Positions 35,963 through 44,208 of a stretch of DNA of 64,000 nt are shown here, piece by piece (positions within the stretch are counted from its first letter, which is position 1; each line of letters opens with the position of its first letter). Position numbers and translations under genes: made by a program. Origin of the DNA: Candidatus Poribacteria bacterium. GTDB lineage: Bacteria; Poribacteria; WGA-4E; WGA-3G. The notes under the pieces are model-generated. The model did no database searches and was not told the origin of the DNA. It worked only from the letters and a program-made list of their open reading frames with translations. The stretch covers positions 4,148,204 through 4,212,203 of the forward strand of contig OY282386.1 in assembly GCA_958295945.1 (NCBI GenBank), written 5' to 3'.

Positions 35963-37786
35963 TTACCTTAACATCTGTTGTTCACACAAATCTCGGTAGA
36001 GTCCACCTTTTTCATACAAATCAGTATGTTTGCCATTTTCAACAATTTTCCCAGCATTTAATACTAATATGTTATCTGCTTGCATTACCGTGGATAATCG
36101 GTGTGCTATGATAAAACATGTTCTTCCGTGCATCAGATTAGATAAAGATTCCTGAATTATGCCTTCGGTTTGTGTATCCAGCGCAGATGTTGCTTCATCC
36201 AGCACAAGAATTGGTGCATTCTTTAAAATTGCACGAGCAATGGCAATGCGTTGTTGTTCTCCTCCAGAAAGTGTTCCGCCTGCTTCACCGATTTCAGTTT
36301 CGTATCCATTGGGTAATTTGGTGACAAAATCGTGTGCATTTGCTTGTTTCGCTGCGTCAATAACTTGTTGCCTACTTGATTTGGGAAAACCGTACTGGAT
36401 GTTTTCAAGTACTGTACCATCAAAAAGAAAGGTATCTTGTGGCACTAACGCGATATTTTTCCGAAGTGAATTCAGAGTTACTTCATCAATTGAGACATCA
36501 TCAATAAGTATTCGGCCTGTATCAAGTAAATAGAATCGCTGTAGAAGGTTCAACAGTGTAGTTTTTCCACTTCCACTTGGTCCGACTAAGGCGATGATTT
36601 CACCTTGATTAGCAGTAAAACTAACATTATTAATAACAAGATTATCGCGGTATGCAAATGACACGTTTTGGAATTCTACACATCCTTGTATGTCAGTAAG
36701 TTCTCTTTTACTATCAACAATTTCTGTATATTCTTCCGTATAATCAGAAATATGAAATATACGTTCAGCGGATGCCAGTCCCTGTTGCAGAACTATATTA
36801 ACTGTTCCAATGGTTTTTATTGGTTTAAACAACAAGGTAACCACTACAAAATAACTTAGAAACCAACCGATAGACAGATTACCTACAATTACTTGCCAGC
36901 AACCAAAGCCGAATACAGCTGCAATGCTGATTGCAGCCATCATTTCTATGATAGGTGGGAGTAGTGCTGCAAATCTTGCCCTACGTATTGCTGCATTATA
37001 GAAACTGGATACAATTACGCGAAAACGTCTTCTTTCAATCCGTTCAGCTGTAAAACTCTTAATAATTTTGATTCCGGATAAAGTTTCCTTCAGTTGCGTA
37101 TAGATATCCGAACTCCTTTGTTGAATTTCCTCGCTTTCCTTCCGAACCCGTTTCCCAATGCGCGAAATGAAATATGCTACAAATGGAAGGACAAGAATAC
37201 AGAAAATTGTCATCTCAATATTCCTGTAAAACAACCATAGAATGAATATGATTACTTGGATAACGGAACGCATTATATTCGCAGAAGCGGCAACTGCTTG
37301 CTGCAACATTCGGACATCGTCAGTGGCTCTTGTCATAATGTCTCCTATATGTTTTTCTGACAGTGTGCCAAGTGGTGCAGAAACAATCTTCTCATAAAGG
37401 ACATTCCGTAAACGGAAACTAAATTTATTACCAACACGCTCCATTAGAAAATCGCTGCCATAACTGAATATTCCTTTAACAAAGACAAGAATGAGTACTC
37501 CCACAATCATCCAGAGGAAGAAATTAATTGCACTCCTAACATCTGTCAAAGTTATTTCAAAACCTTCAAAAACATATTTGATGTTGAAAAAACGAATAGG
37601 GATAGGCTGCTGTCTCTGTCTGTATCCTTCTAACAACTTTAGGGAATCAAGTGATTCAGCAAAAATTTGCATGTGTCCCAAATGTGTCATTGAGACGATC
37701 ATAGCACAAAACATTGCCACAACAATAGTGCCTTTGAAAGGAGCAAGATAACGGAGGAATCGAAACAGAACATTCTTATTTCGCAA
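35963..37786 (-). CDS. MsbA-like ABC exporter (fused membrane and ATPase domains)
   Basis: 607 aa. Transmembrane domain about 1-330 with six helices, nucleotide-binding domain about 365-600. Walker A VGPSGSGKTTLLNLL (near 398), Q-loop LVPQDTFLFDGTVLENIQYG, signature LSGGEQQRIAIARAI, Walker B ILVLDEATSALD and H-loop FIIAHRLSTV. The half-transporter works as a homodimer. Next to envelope polysaccharide genes and in an lpxD-containing genome, lipid A-core or other lipid export is plausible; substrate is inferred only. Last gene of a long minus-strand run. Confidence 0.88.
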   Translation of the reverse strand: MRNKNVLFRFLRYLAPFKGTIVVAMFCAMIVSMTHLGHMQIFAESLDSLKLLEGYRQRQQPIPIRFFNIKYVFEGFEITLTDVRSAINFFLWMIVGVLILVFVKGIFSYGSDFLMERVGNKFSFRLRNVLYEKIVSAPLGTLSEKHIGDIMTRATDDVRMLQQAVAASANIMRSVIQVIIFILWLFYRNIEMTIFCILVLPFVAYFISRIGKRVRKESEEIQQRSSDIYTQLKETLSGIKIIKSFTAERIERRRFRVIVSSFYNAAIRRARFAALLPPIIEMMAAISIAAVFGFGCWQVIVGNLSIGWFLSYFVVVTLLFKPIKTIGTVNIVLQQGLASAERIFHISDYTEEYTEIVDSKRELTDIQGCVEFQNVSFAYRDNLVINNVSFTANQGEIIALVGPSGSGKTTLLNLLQRFYLLDTGRILIDDVSIDEVTLNSLRKNIALVPQDTFLFDGTVLENIQYGFPKSSRQQVIDAAKQANAHDFVTKLPNGYETEIGEAGGTLSGGEQQRIAIARAILKNAPILVLDEATSALDTQTEGIIQESLSNLMHGRTCFIIAHRLSTVMQADNILVLNAGKIVENGKHTDLYEKGGLYRDLCEQQMLR

Positions 37787-37857
37787 ATATTCATCACCTA
37801 ATTGCGTATATTCTTATGGTCAGCATATATGTGTTTATTCCGGTTAATAAATGACTC

Positions 37858-38913
37858 TCAAAGTTTATCACTGAACTGATATTCACCAAACTGAAGAACC
37901 TTCACATCAGAAGCAATTCCAGATTGACATCGGACTTGAAGTTCTTTGTTGTTATAGTCAAGTGCCTCAATTATCCCAATTCCTACTGTTATACCAGAGT
38001 CATTTAACATTCCCACAAGTCGCTGGTCAAAGTATGAAGCTGTTTCTGATGCTACATAAGTCAAACTCAGATAGTCTTTAAGTTTTTTTGTTGATGCTTG
38101 CGTAAGTTTTCTTCTTGCAATTAGACTGACTGATCGTTGTCCCCATTCAGCATATACAACATCGTTTTCAGTCAAACCTGAAAGAAACTCCAATTCTTTC
38201 TGGTTTGCTATCCTACCATTAAAAAATGGAGTGCGTGCACCCCTAATTTGTTCAAATGGTATCTCTTGAAGTTCACTGTCGTCAAAATATTGTCTAAACT
38301 TTGAACCACGATTCTTCTTTCTTGCTTCACTACTCTTTTTTCGTACCAATCTATGTGGAAGTAGATAGTGAATTGTGAGCCAATTAAAAGAGCGATAACA
38401 ACCGATAATCCGTTCTAAATCTTTTGAACGACCTATGCAGACGATATGATTTGGTCTGATTAGGTCAATCTTTTGCTGTTTCAGCATTGCAGCTGCATCA
38501 TTATGAACATATCCTGTTGTGTCAACCACAATGAATTCAGCATTTTGATTTATTGCAGAATCTACCATCAATCGCGTGCCAGTCAAAGTTGGAAGCAGAT
38601 TGCGTTGAGGTGATATAGCCCCTACAAAGTAAAGTGCGTCTATAGTATCTTCAGATTGGGATATGTCGGATTCTTGTGAAGAATCATAATGCTGCATTCC
38701 CACGGTGGTAGGCGGGCCAATTTGGGATTGTCCAATATCAGCATCTACGAGAGCAACTTTCAACGATTCCGCACAACCACAATCTATCAGATAACGACAA
38801 AATGTGGATTTTCCTGTATCAGAAGCACCAAGGACAAGCACACGTTGGTTCGGCATTACAATTTGGTCTGCAAGCCGTTTCCAATCAGTATTAATCTGAT
38901 ACTCATGATTCAT
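37858..38913 (-). CDS. Clp1/Grc3-like polynucleotide 5'-kinase
   Basis: 351 aa. Clp1/Nol9/Grc3-type P-loop kinases phosphorylate the 5'-OH of RNA or DNA. Walker A GASDTGKSTFCRYL (near 29-42), VALVDADIGQSQIGPPTTVG (near 53-72; the D-x-GQS of the family) and Walker B-like FIVVDTTGYV (near 127) are plain. A C-terminal beta domain (about 260-351, VGIGIIEALDYNNKELQVRCQSG) resembles that of archaeal and eukaryotic members. Such kinases are best known from eukaryotes and archaea; bacterial roles are little studied. It sits 12 bp downstream of sppA and is likely co-transcribed. Confidence 0.85.
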   Translation of the reverse strand: MNHEYQINTDWKRLADQIVMPNQRVLVLGASDTGKSTFCRYLIDCGCAESLKVALVDADIGQSQIGPPTTVGMQHYDSSQESDISQSEDTIDALYFVGAISPQRNLLPTLTGTRLMVDSAINQNAEFIVVDTTGYVHNDAAAMLKQQKIDLIRPNHIVCIGRSKDLERIIGCYRSFNWLTIHYLLPHRLVRKKSSEARKKNRGSKFRQYFDDSELQEIPFEQIRGARTPFFNGRIANQKELEFLSGLTENDVVYAEWGQRSVSLIARRKLTQASTKKLKDYLSLTYVASETASYFDQRLVGMLNDSGITVGIGIIEALDYNNKELQVRCQSGIASDVKVLQFGEYQFSDKL

Positions 38914-38925
38914 GGTGGATAGACC

Positions 38926-39798
38926 TTAGTTACCAAGGCTAAGTTGATATCGGAATGTTACACCGGGAAAGTTTAGGATTTCATCAAGGTGAGGATTATG
39001 TTTTATACCGATGAGTTGTTCAAGTAAAGATGTCCTTCTTTCTTTTCGCAATACTTTGGGTTTACCTTCAATGTTGCCAAGTTCGCCAGCCACAATAATC
39101 GCATCTTGTAAGTTACCTAATTTGTCAATCAGTTTATGTTCAAGTGCTTGTCTTCCAGAAAAGATGCGTCCATCAGCCAGAGAGACGATTTGTTCACGTG
39201 TTAATATGTCTTCACGCGATTCAGAGATTGCATCAACAAATTGGTTGTAGACATCATCTACGGTCTCTTGTAGAACAGCGATGTCGTCTTCAGAAAGATC
39301 ACGAAACATAGACCCAGAATCTTTGAATTTTCCGCTTTTTATGACTTGATGTTCTAACCCGACTTTTTCATACAACCCCTTTATTTTGGTAAACTGCATA
39401 ATAACACCGATACTTCCAGTCAAAGTTCCTGGGTTTGCTACAATCGTATCTGCTGCGCAAGCTATGTAGTAACCGCCAGAAGCTGCTGTACTTCCCATTG
39501 ATGCCACTATAGGTTTTTCCAACTTTCTCAATTCACTAAAGATCTCTTGAACAGGTGCGACGCTTCCACCTGGGGTATTTATACGGAGTATAATCGCCTT
39601 TACATTTGGGTCATCACGATATGCGTGGATGAGTTTTATTGTGGAGTCGGATTTTGTTATGATACCTGTAATATCAAGCACAGCGACTTTCTCACCGATA
39701 GAGGATGAACCACTCAAAAATCGGATAGATTGAATGACAATGAAGAGAAATAGAATAACTATTACTGAAAGAATAATCAATACACGTTTTCGTTTCAT
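38926..39798 (-). CDS. sppA: Signal peptide peptidase SppA
   Basis: 290 aa, the short (single-domain) form. Inner-membrane serine peptidase that degrades cleaved signal peptides. An N-terminal membrane anchor (ILSVIVILFLFIVIQSI), then the ClpP/crotonase-like fold: LRINTPGGSVAPVQEI, the nucleophile Ser in ASMGSTAASGGYYIACAAD (near 107) and the general-base Lys in IKSGKFKDSGS (near 160). Ends without a second domain. Confidence 0.93.
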   Translation of the reverse strand: MKRKRVLIILSVIVILFLFIVIQSIRFLSGSSSIGEKVAVLDITGIITKSDSTIKLIHAYRDDPNVKAIILRINTPGGSVAPVQEIFSELRKLEKPIVASMGSTAASGGYYIACAADTIVANPGTLTGSIGVIMQFTKIKGLYEKVGLEHQVIKSGKFKDSGSMFRDLSEDDIAVLQETVDDVYNQFVDAISESREDILTREQIVSLADGRIFSGRQALEHKLIDKLGNLQDAIIVAGELGNIEGKPKVLRKERRTSLLEQLIGIKHNPHLDEILNFPGVTFRYQLSLGN

Positions 39799-39853
39799 AA
39801 TGTATGCAGCAATTTAAGGGATCTAATCACTAAGCTAAACTGTCATGGAATTC

Positions 39854-40549
39854 CTAATTGTGGGTAGGTTTATTTGGTACGATAGGTTGATTTTCAACCT
39901 TAAGTGGAAACACAAGCACCCATAAAGTCTTTAATATCCACCCAATGTCAGATATGAAACTCTGTGTCGCAACATAGTGAAGGTCAAGTGCTAGCTTCTT
40001 CGGCAGTAACTCAGTGATATAATACTGCTCCGGATATGTCTGTTCGGCTAATTTTTCTTCTTCGTTTCGGTTCGCAATCTGTGAAGGACCCGTAATCCCT
40101 GGTCGGACAAGTAAGACTTTTCTCTGATCGTAGGTGTAGAATTTAACGTAAGTAGGAGACTCAGGACGTGGACCCGTTAAACTCATATCACCTTTAATCA
40201 CATTTATGAAGTTTGGAAGTTCATCTAATTTTGTAAAACGCAACAAACGTCCAATTTGCGTTACACGGGGATCCTTATGTGTTGTCAACCCAATACCAAT
40301 TTTATCAGCATTCTCTACCATTGTTCTGAACTTGTACATTTCAAAAACTTGTCCATTCCGTCCCACGCGATTTGCTTTGTAAAAAACTGGTCCGATGGAT
40401 TGGATTTTTGCAAGGAAACTACCGAGTAAAAAGAGTGGGAAAGATAAGATGAGAATTATCGTGGATAGGATGATGTCAAAAAGTCTTTTCAACCAACTTG
40501 AATGGATCTGCAGACCATCTTCAACGGACGACATATCATACCCCGACAA
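39854..40549 (-). CDS. Undecaprenyl-phosphate sugar-1-phosphate transferase (PglC/WbaP type)
   Basis: 231 aa bacterial sugar transferase. It starts polysaccharide or glycan assembly by linking sugar-1-phosphate to undecaprenyl phosphate. One membrane helix (WLKRLFDIILSTIILILSFPLFLLG), then the catalytic domain: FYKANRVGRNGQVFEMYKFRTM, the Asp-Glu pair in FTKLDELPNFINVIKGDMSLTGPRPE, and VRPGITGPSQI. Length fits the minimal PglC/WcaJ-C-terminal form. With the adjacent CapD-like dehydratase it probably starts an O-antigen or capsule repeat. Confidence 0.9.
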   Translation of the reverse strand: MSGYDMSSVEDGLQIHSSWLKRLFDIILSTIILILSFPLFLLGSFLAKIQSIGPVFYKANRVGRNGQVFEMYKFRTMVENADKIGIGLTTHKDPRVTQIGRLLRFTKLDELPNFINVIKGDMSLTGPRPESPTYVKFYTYDQRKVLLVRPGITGPSQIANRNEEEKLAEQTYPEQYYITELLPKKLALDLHYVATQSFISDIGWILKTLWVLVFPLKVENQPIVPNKPTHN

Positions 40550-40634
40550 TCCTATTTTACTGAATTATAACTTAGTGATGTACCATTCTACCTTTTCAAT
40601 ATATCATGCAGAATCAACGAAGCAATCTTAGGAT

Positions 40635-42617
40635 TTATACAGTGTCCGTTAAACCAGATTCCTCTGTCTCTGAATCTTGATCGGTATTTAGAAGATGCCT
40701 TCGAATTTCGGTTTCAGAACTGTCTTCACTAACCGTATCCTTGATGAATTCTCGGTTTGGTTTATAAGTCGGCACTAATTCTTGAAATTTCGCAATAATC
40801 CCATCTGTATCAAGTGCCTCTGCATATTCAGATAGTTCACTCAAATGAGATAAAAGCTGATTCTCCTCAATATGTTCCATCTGTGCTACAAATATACGTT
40901 GGTGTTTTGTTGCTGTTACACCTTCTTGTGGCGTAAGTAGTTCTTCATAGAGTTTCTCACCAGCTTCTAATCCAGTAAAATCAATCTTAATATCCTTATC
41001 AACTTCTAAACCTGACAATCTAATAAGGTCTCGTGCAAGGTCAAGTATCTTTATAGGTTCACCCATATCGAGCATAAGAATTTCACCGCCATTTCCCATT
41101 GCCCCGGCTTGAATAAGGAGTTGAACTGCTTCGGGGATAGTCATAAAGTAGCGCGTTGCTTCGCGATGTGTAACTGTGACGGGACCACCTTTTGCAATTT
41201 GTCTTTTGAAATTTGGCAATACACTCGCTCGACTACCAATTACATTACCGAATCGCACTGCGATAAACTTGGTGCCATTCCGATTCGCTTTACATTGGAT
41301 AAGTTTCTCAGTAACTCGTTTTGAAGCCCCGTAAACACTTGTAGGATTAACTGACTTATCCGAAGAAACAAGAATGAATGCTTCCACATGGTTTTTTATT
41401 GCAGCGTCAATCAAGTTTTTCGTGCCAAGTATGTTGTTTTTCACAGCTTCATCTGGATGTCTTTCCATAAATTTGACATGTTTGTGTGCTGCAGCATGAA
41501 AAATAATATGGGGTCGGTAACGTTTTGTAATCTGAAACACTTTAGAGTTATCACGGATATCACCTATAATTAATTCACGGTTAAGCTGCGGATCAGATTC
41601 ACGCAGTTCCAGATCAATATGATAGATACTATTTTCTCCGCGTCCGAAGAGGATGAGTAGTTCAGGATCAAGTTTTGCGACCTGTCTGCAAAGTTCAGAA
41701 CCGATAGATCCGCCTGCACCCGTTACCATGACCCGTTTGCCGGATAGATACTTTGAAATTTCTGCTAAATCAACCGGATCGGTTGACCGATTAAGAAGGT
41801 CTTCCAACTTCACTTCGCGGATATGACTGATGCTTACCTTACCCTCAAGAATTGCGTGTATATTTGGCACGATCTTGAATTGGCATCTACGGTATTCACA
41901 TTGCCGGATAATATCTCTTATTTTGCCACCTGGGGCAGACGGTATTGCGATAATAACTTCTTCAATTTCCCGTTTGCGTGCAATATAAGTAAGGTCACGT
42001 GTCGTGCCGAGAACTTCAAGACCTGCTATCGATTTTCCAACTTTCTGCGTATTGTCGTCAATAAATCCGATTGGTAGATAACCCTTTTCTGGGTGCCCGC
42101 GTAATTCTTTCAAGACTCCTATTCCAGCCATGCCAGCACCAACTATCAAAACCTTTCTTCGTGGTGGTGCTACCTCTTTGAGTCTTCCTTCTCGCAAGAT
42201 GCTATGTGAAAATTTGATGAAACCGATAATAATGGCACTATAGATGCCATCAATAAGAAAGAAAGTCCATGTATCAAAACTCTTGAAAATTACAGATATA
42301 CCGACAAGCAACAAACTGGAAATACCTATTGCAGCTGCAAAAGTGCGGAATTCTTTTACGCCAGCATATCGCCAAATGGGTTTATAAATTCGAAAACTTC
42401 TGAACGTAACGATACGCACTAATGTAACTATGGTTGCGATAGAGAATAGTAGTAATGCGTTAGAAGTTATGCCTGAAAGAAATGATATCTGGCCGAAATT
42501 TGCTAATACATCTGGATTGAGTTGTTTGCAGGTAAAATAGGCTAATAAGAATGCAAAATAAACAAGTAAAATGTCAACAACAACCGATGAACTCCATTTG
42601 ATTTTGTTTTTTTCCAT
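40635..42617 (-). CDS. CapD/WbpM-like UDP-sugar 4,6-dehydratase, membrane-anchored
   Basis: 660 aa. Four N-terminal membrane helices (about 5-130), a CoA-binding-like Rossmann domain (about 155-290, VLIVGAGMAGIGVLKEL) and an extended SDR dehydratase domain (about 300-600, VMVTGAGGSIGSELC). It is expected to convert UDP-GlcNAc to a 4-keto-6-deoxy sugar. The active-site stretch is VSSDKSVNPTSVYGASKR, keeping the Tyr of the SYK triad, where the long WbpM form has Met. ATG at 42617 follows AAGGAGG; the GTG at 42644 would put the Shine-Dalgarno inside the gene. Confidence 0.9.
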   Translation of the reverse strand: MEKNKIKWSSSVVVDILLVYFAFLLAYFTCKQLNPDVLANFGQISFLSGITSNALLLFSIATIVTLVRIVTFRSFRIYKPIWRYAGVKEFRTFAAAIGISSLLLVGISVIFKSFDTWTFFLIDGIYSAIIIGFIKFSHSILREGRLKEVAPPRRKVLIVGAGMAGIGVLKELRGHPEKGYLPIGFIDDNTQKVGKSIAGLEVLGTTRDLTYIARKREIEEVIIAIPSAPGGKIRDIIRQCEYRRCQFKIVPNIHAILEGKVSISHIREVKLEDLLNRSTDPVDLAEISKYLSGKRVMVTGAGGSIGSELCRQVAKLDPELLILFGRGENSIYHIDLELRESDPQLNRELIIGDIRDNSKVFQITKRYRPHIIFHAAAHKHVKFMERHPDEAVKNNILGTKNLIDAAIKNHVEAFILVSSDKSVNPTSVYGASKRVTEKLIQCKANRNGTKFIAVRFGNVIGSRASVLPNFKRQIAKGGPVTVTHREATRYFMTIPEAVQLLIQAGAMGNGGEILMLDMGEPIKILDLARDLIRLSGLEVDKDIKIDFTGLEAGEKLYEELLTPQEGVTATKHQRIFVAQMEHIEENQLLSHLSELSEYAEALDTDGIIAKFQELVPTYKPNREFIKDTVSEDSSETEIRRHLLNTDQDSETEESGLTDTV

Positions 42618-42700
42618 ACTACCTCCTTGATTTGTCAAATCCACAATACACCAAAATAATAGATATATGTCTAATGCCTGTTAATCTGTTTCGTCAAAAA

Positions 42701-43924
42701 TCAGATTTCGGCATAAACCTGCTCAAGTTTTTCAACGAGAACTTGCCAATCATAACTCGCTTCAACCCGTTTTCTACCAGCATTACCAAGATTCTGTCGG
42801 TTCTCAGGATTTTCAATCAGATGAATGACACAGTCAGCAAAATCTTTTGGTGTATCAGCAGTAAGAAGTTCTTCTCCAATCTCTGCTTCTAATCCCATTG
42901 CACCGATAGAAGTAGTTACGACCGGAGTTCCCATCGCCATTGCTTCTAAATTTTTTGTCTGTATACCTGAACCCGCACGTAAAGGTGCTACAAAAACAGA
43001 TGCCTTCTGAAAATAAGGACGGATGTCTGGAACAAATCCTGTGACGGTCACTCCTCTATATTCAGCAAGACGTTGCACCTGTTCTGTCGGATGATTGCCA
43101 ACAATATAAAAGTTAACATCCGGATGCTGTTTCTGTATCAAAGGATAAATCTCTTCACAAAAGTAAATTACTGCATCAGAGTTCGGAAAATAATTCATCG
43201 TACCAGTAAATACAAGATTCTTGCTTGAATCTAATGAAACTGTTGTCTGGTTACCGTTTGAATCCAAGGGTTCATTTATATTCTCTTGATTTGGATGAAA
43301 ATACTTAAGATCAACCCCCATTGGAACAACAGATAAATTCAGACTGTTGTCTTGTTTAAGCAAATAATCCCTATCAAAGTTTGCGACAACAGTACCCCAA
43401 TCAAACGATTTCATAATCTCTATTTCATACTGCCGAACTCGTTTTTCCTCCAATTTTACCAAAAATCGTTTTGGTGTGCAATCTAATTCTGCGCGCCGAC
43501 TTAAGTTCAATGCTAACGAATCACACAAATCCAACACCTTTTGAGTTCCATACGCGTTCAAAACATATTGTCCCATCCGAAAAAGTTGCGCATGAATGAG
43601 ATCAAACCTATTCTCTTCAAGAAGTTGGTTGATTTTTCGCTGCATTTGTGGTGAATACCAATAATGCACTTGCAATGGAGTCCGAGATAAACAATGAAAG
43701 ACTGTGTTCAATTTTGCAAAATTTGGACGAAACCGTACGCACTCAACACGTTCACAGAATGGCTGCAGCTGACTGACAGCCTCAATGTCAGAATCTGATT
43801 CAGCAAAAAAGACCAATGTGATTTTATGCCGTTTTGATAGTTGCTTGATAAAATGGTATGAACGAATCCTGTCCCCTCGTTGTGGTGGATATGGACATCG
43901 CAAACATAGAAATAAGATTCGCAT
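42701..43924 (-). CDS. GT4-type glycosyltransferase (EpsH1/PEP-CTERM-associated sugar transferase family)
   Basis: 407 aa, GT-B fold. N-terminal MRILFLCLRCPYPPQRGDRIRSYHFIKQL, then VVPMGVDLKYFHP (near 205), NLVFTGTMNYFPNSDAVIYF (near 240), and the donor-binding VFVAPLRAGSGIQTKNLEAMAMGTPVVTT (near 315-345). PYPPQRGDRIR and FTGTMNYFPN are typical of the family named for PEP-CTERM/exosortase-linked gene clusters (TIGR03087). No exosortase is in the window. It is part of the polysaccharide cluster. Confidence 0.87.
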   Translation of the reverse strand: MRILFLCLRCPYPPQRGDRIRSYHFIKQLSKRHKITLVFFAESDSDIEAVSQLQPFCERVECVRFRPNFAKLNTVFHCLSRTPLQVHYWYSPQMQRKINQLLEENRFDLIHAQLFRMGQYVLNAYGTQKVLDLCDSLALNLSRRAELDCTPKRFLVKLEEKRVRQYEIEIMKSFDWGTVVANFDRDYLLKQDNSLNLSVVPMGVDLKYFHPNQENINEPLDSNGNQTTVSLDSSKNLVFTGTMNYFPNSDAVIYFCEEIYPLIQKQHPDVNFYIVGNHPTEQVQRLAEYRGVTVTGFVPDIRPYFQKASVFVAPLRAGSGIQTKNLEAMAMGTPVVTTSIGAMGLEAEIGEELLTADTPKDFADCVIHLIENPENRQNLGNAGRKRVEASYDWQVLVEKLEQVYAEI

Positions 43925-43959
43925 TATACTCTCTTACCAAAATCAAACTTTTCAAAAAC

Positions 43960-44157
43960 TTATTCTTTAGTTGGTAATACCGCTTCATCAATTAACATCA
44001 CAGGTATCCCGTCACGAATAGGATACCTTCGTTGACATTCACCACGACAAACCAGTTTTTCGTCCGCTTCTATATGTTCAATTTTACCCTTACAAGCAGG
44101 ACACGCCAAAATATCAAGCAAGGTTTGTGATAGCGTATAGGTTTCTTCTGATTTCAA
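43960..44157 (-). CDS. Trm112-like zinc protein (YcaR family)
   Basis: 65 aa. LLDILACPACKGKIEHIEADEKLVC with a second Cys in RGECQRRYPIRDGIPVML. The CPxC...C..C pattern and DGIPVML are diagnostic of the Trm112/YcaR family, small partners that stabilise methyltransferases in eukaryotes and archaea; in bacteria the role is less clear. Lies 51 bp after secA and 35 bp before the glycosyltransferase gene. Confidence 0.9.
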   Translation of the reverse strand: MKSEETYTLSQTLLDILACPACKGKIEHIEADEKLVCRGECQRRYPIRDGIPVMLIDEAVLPTKE

Positions 44158-44208
44158 GACTTTCCTCCATATTCATAATTCATGCTGAAACACATCAATT
44201 AACTATCT

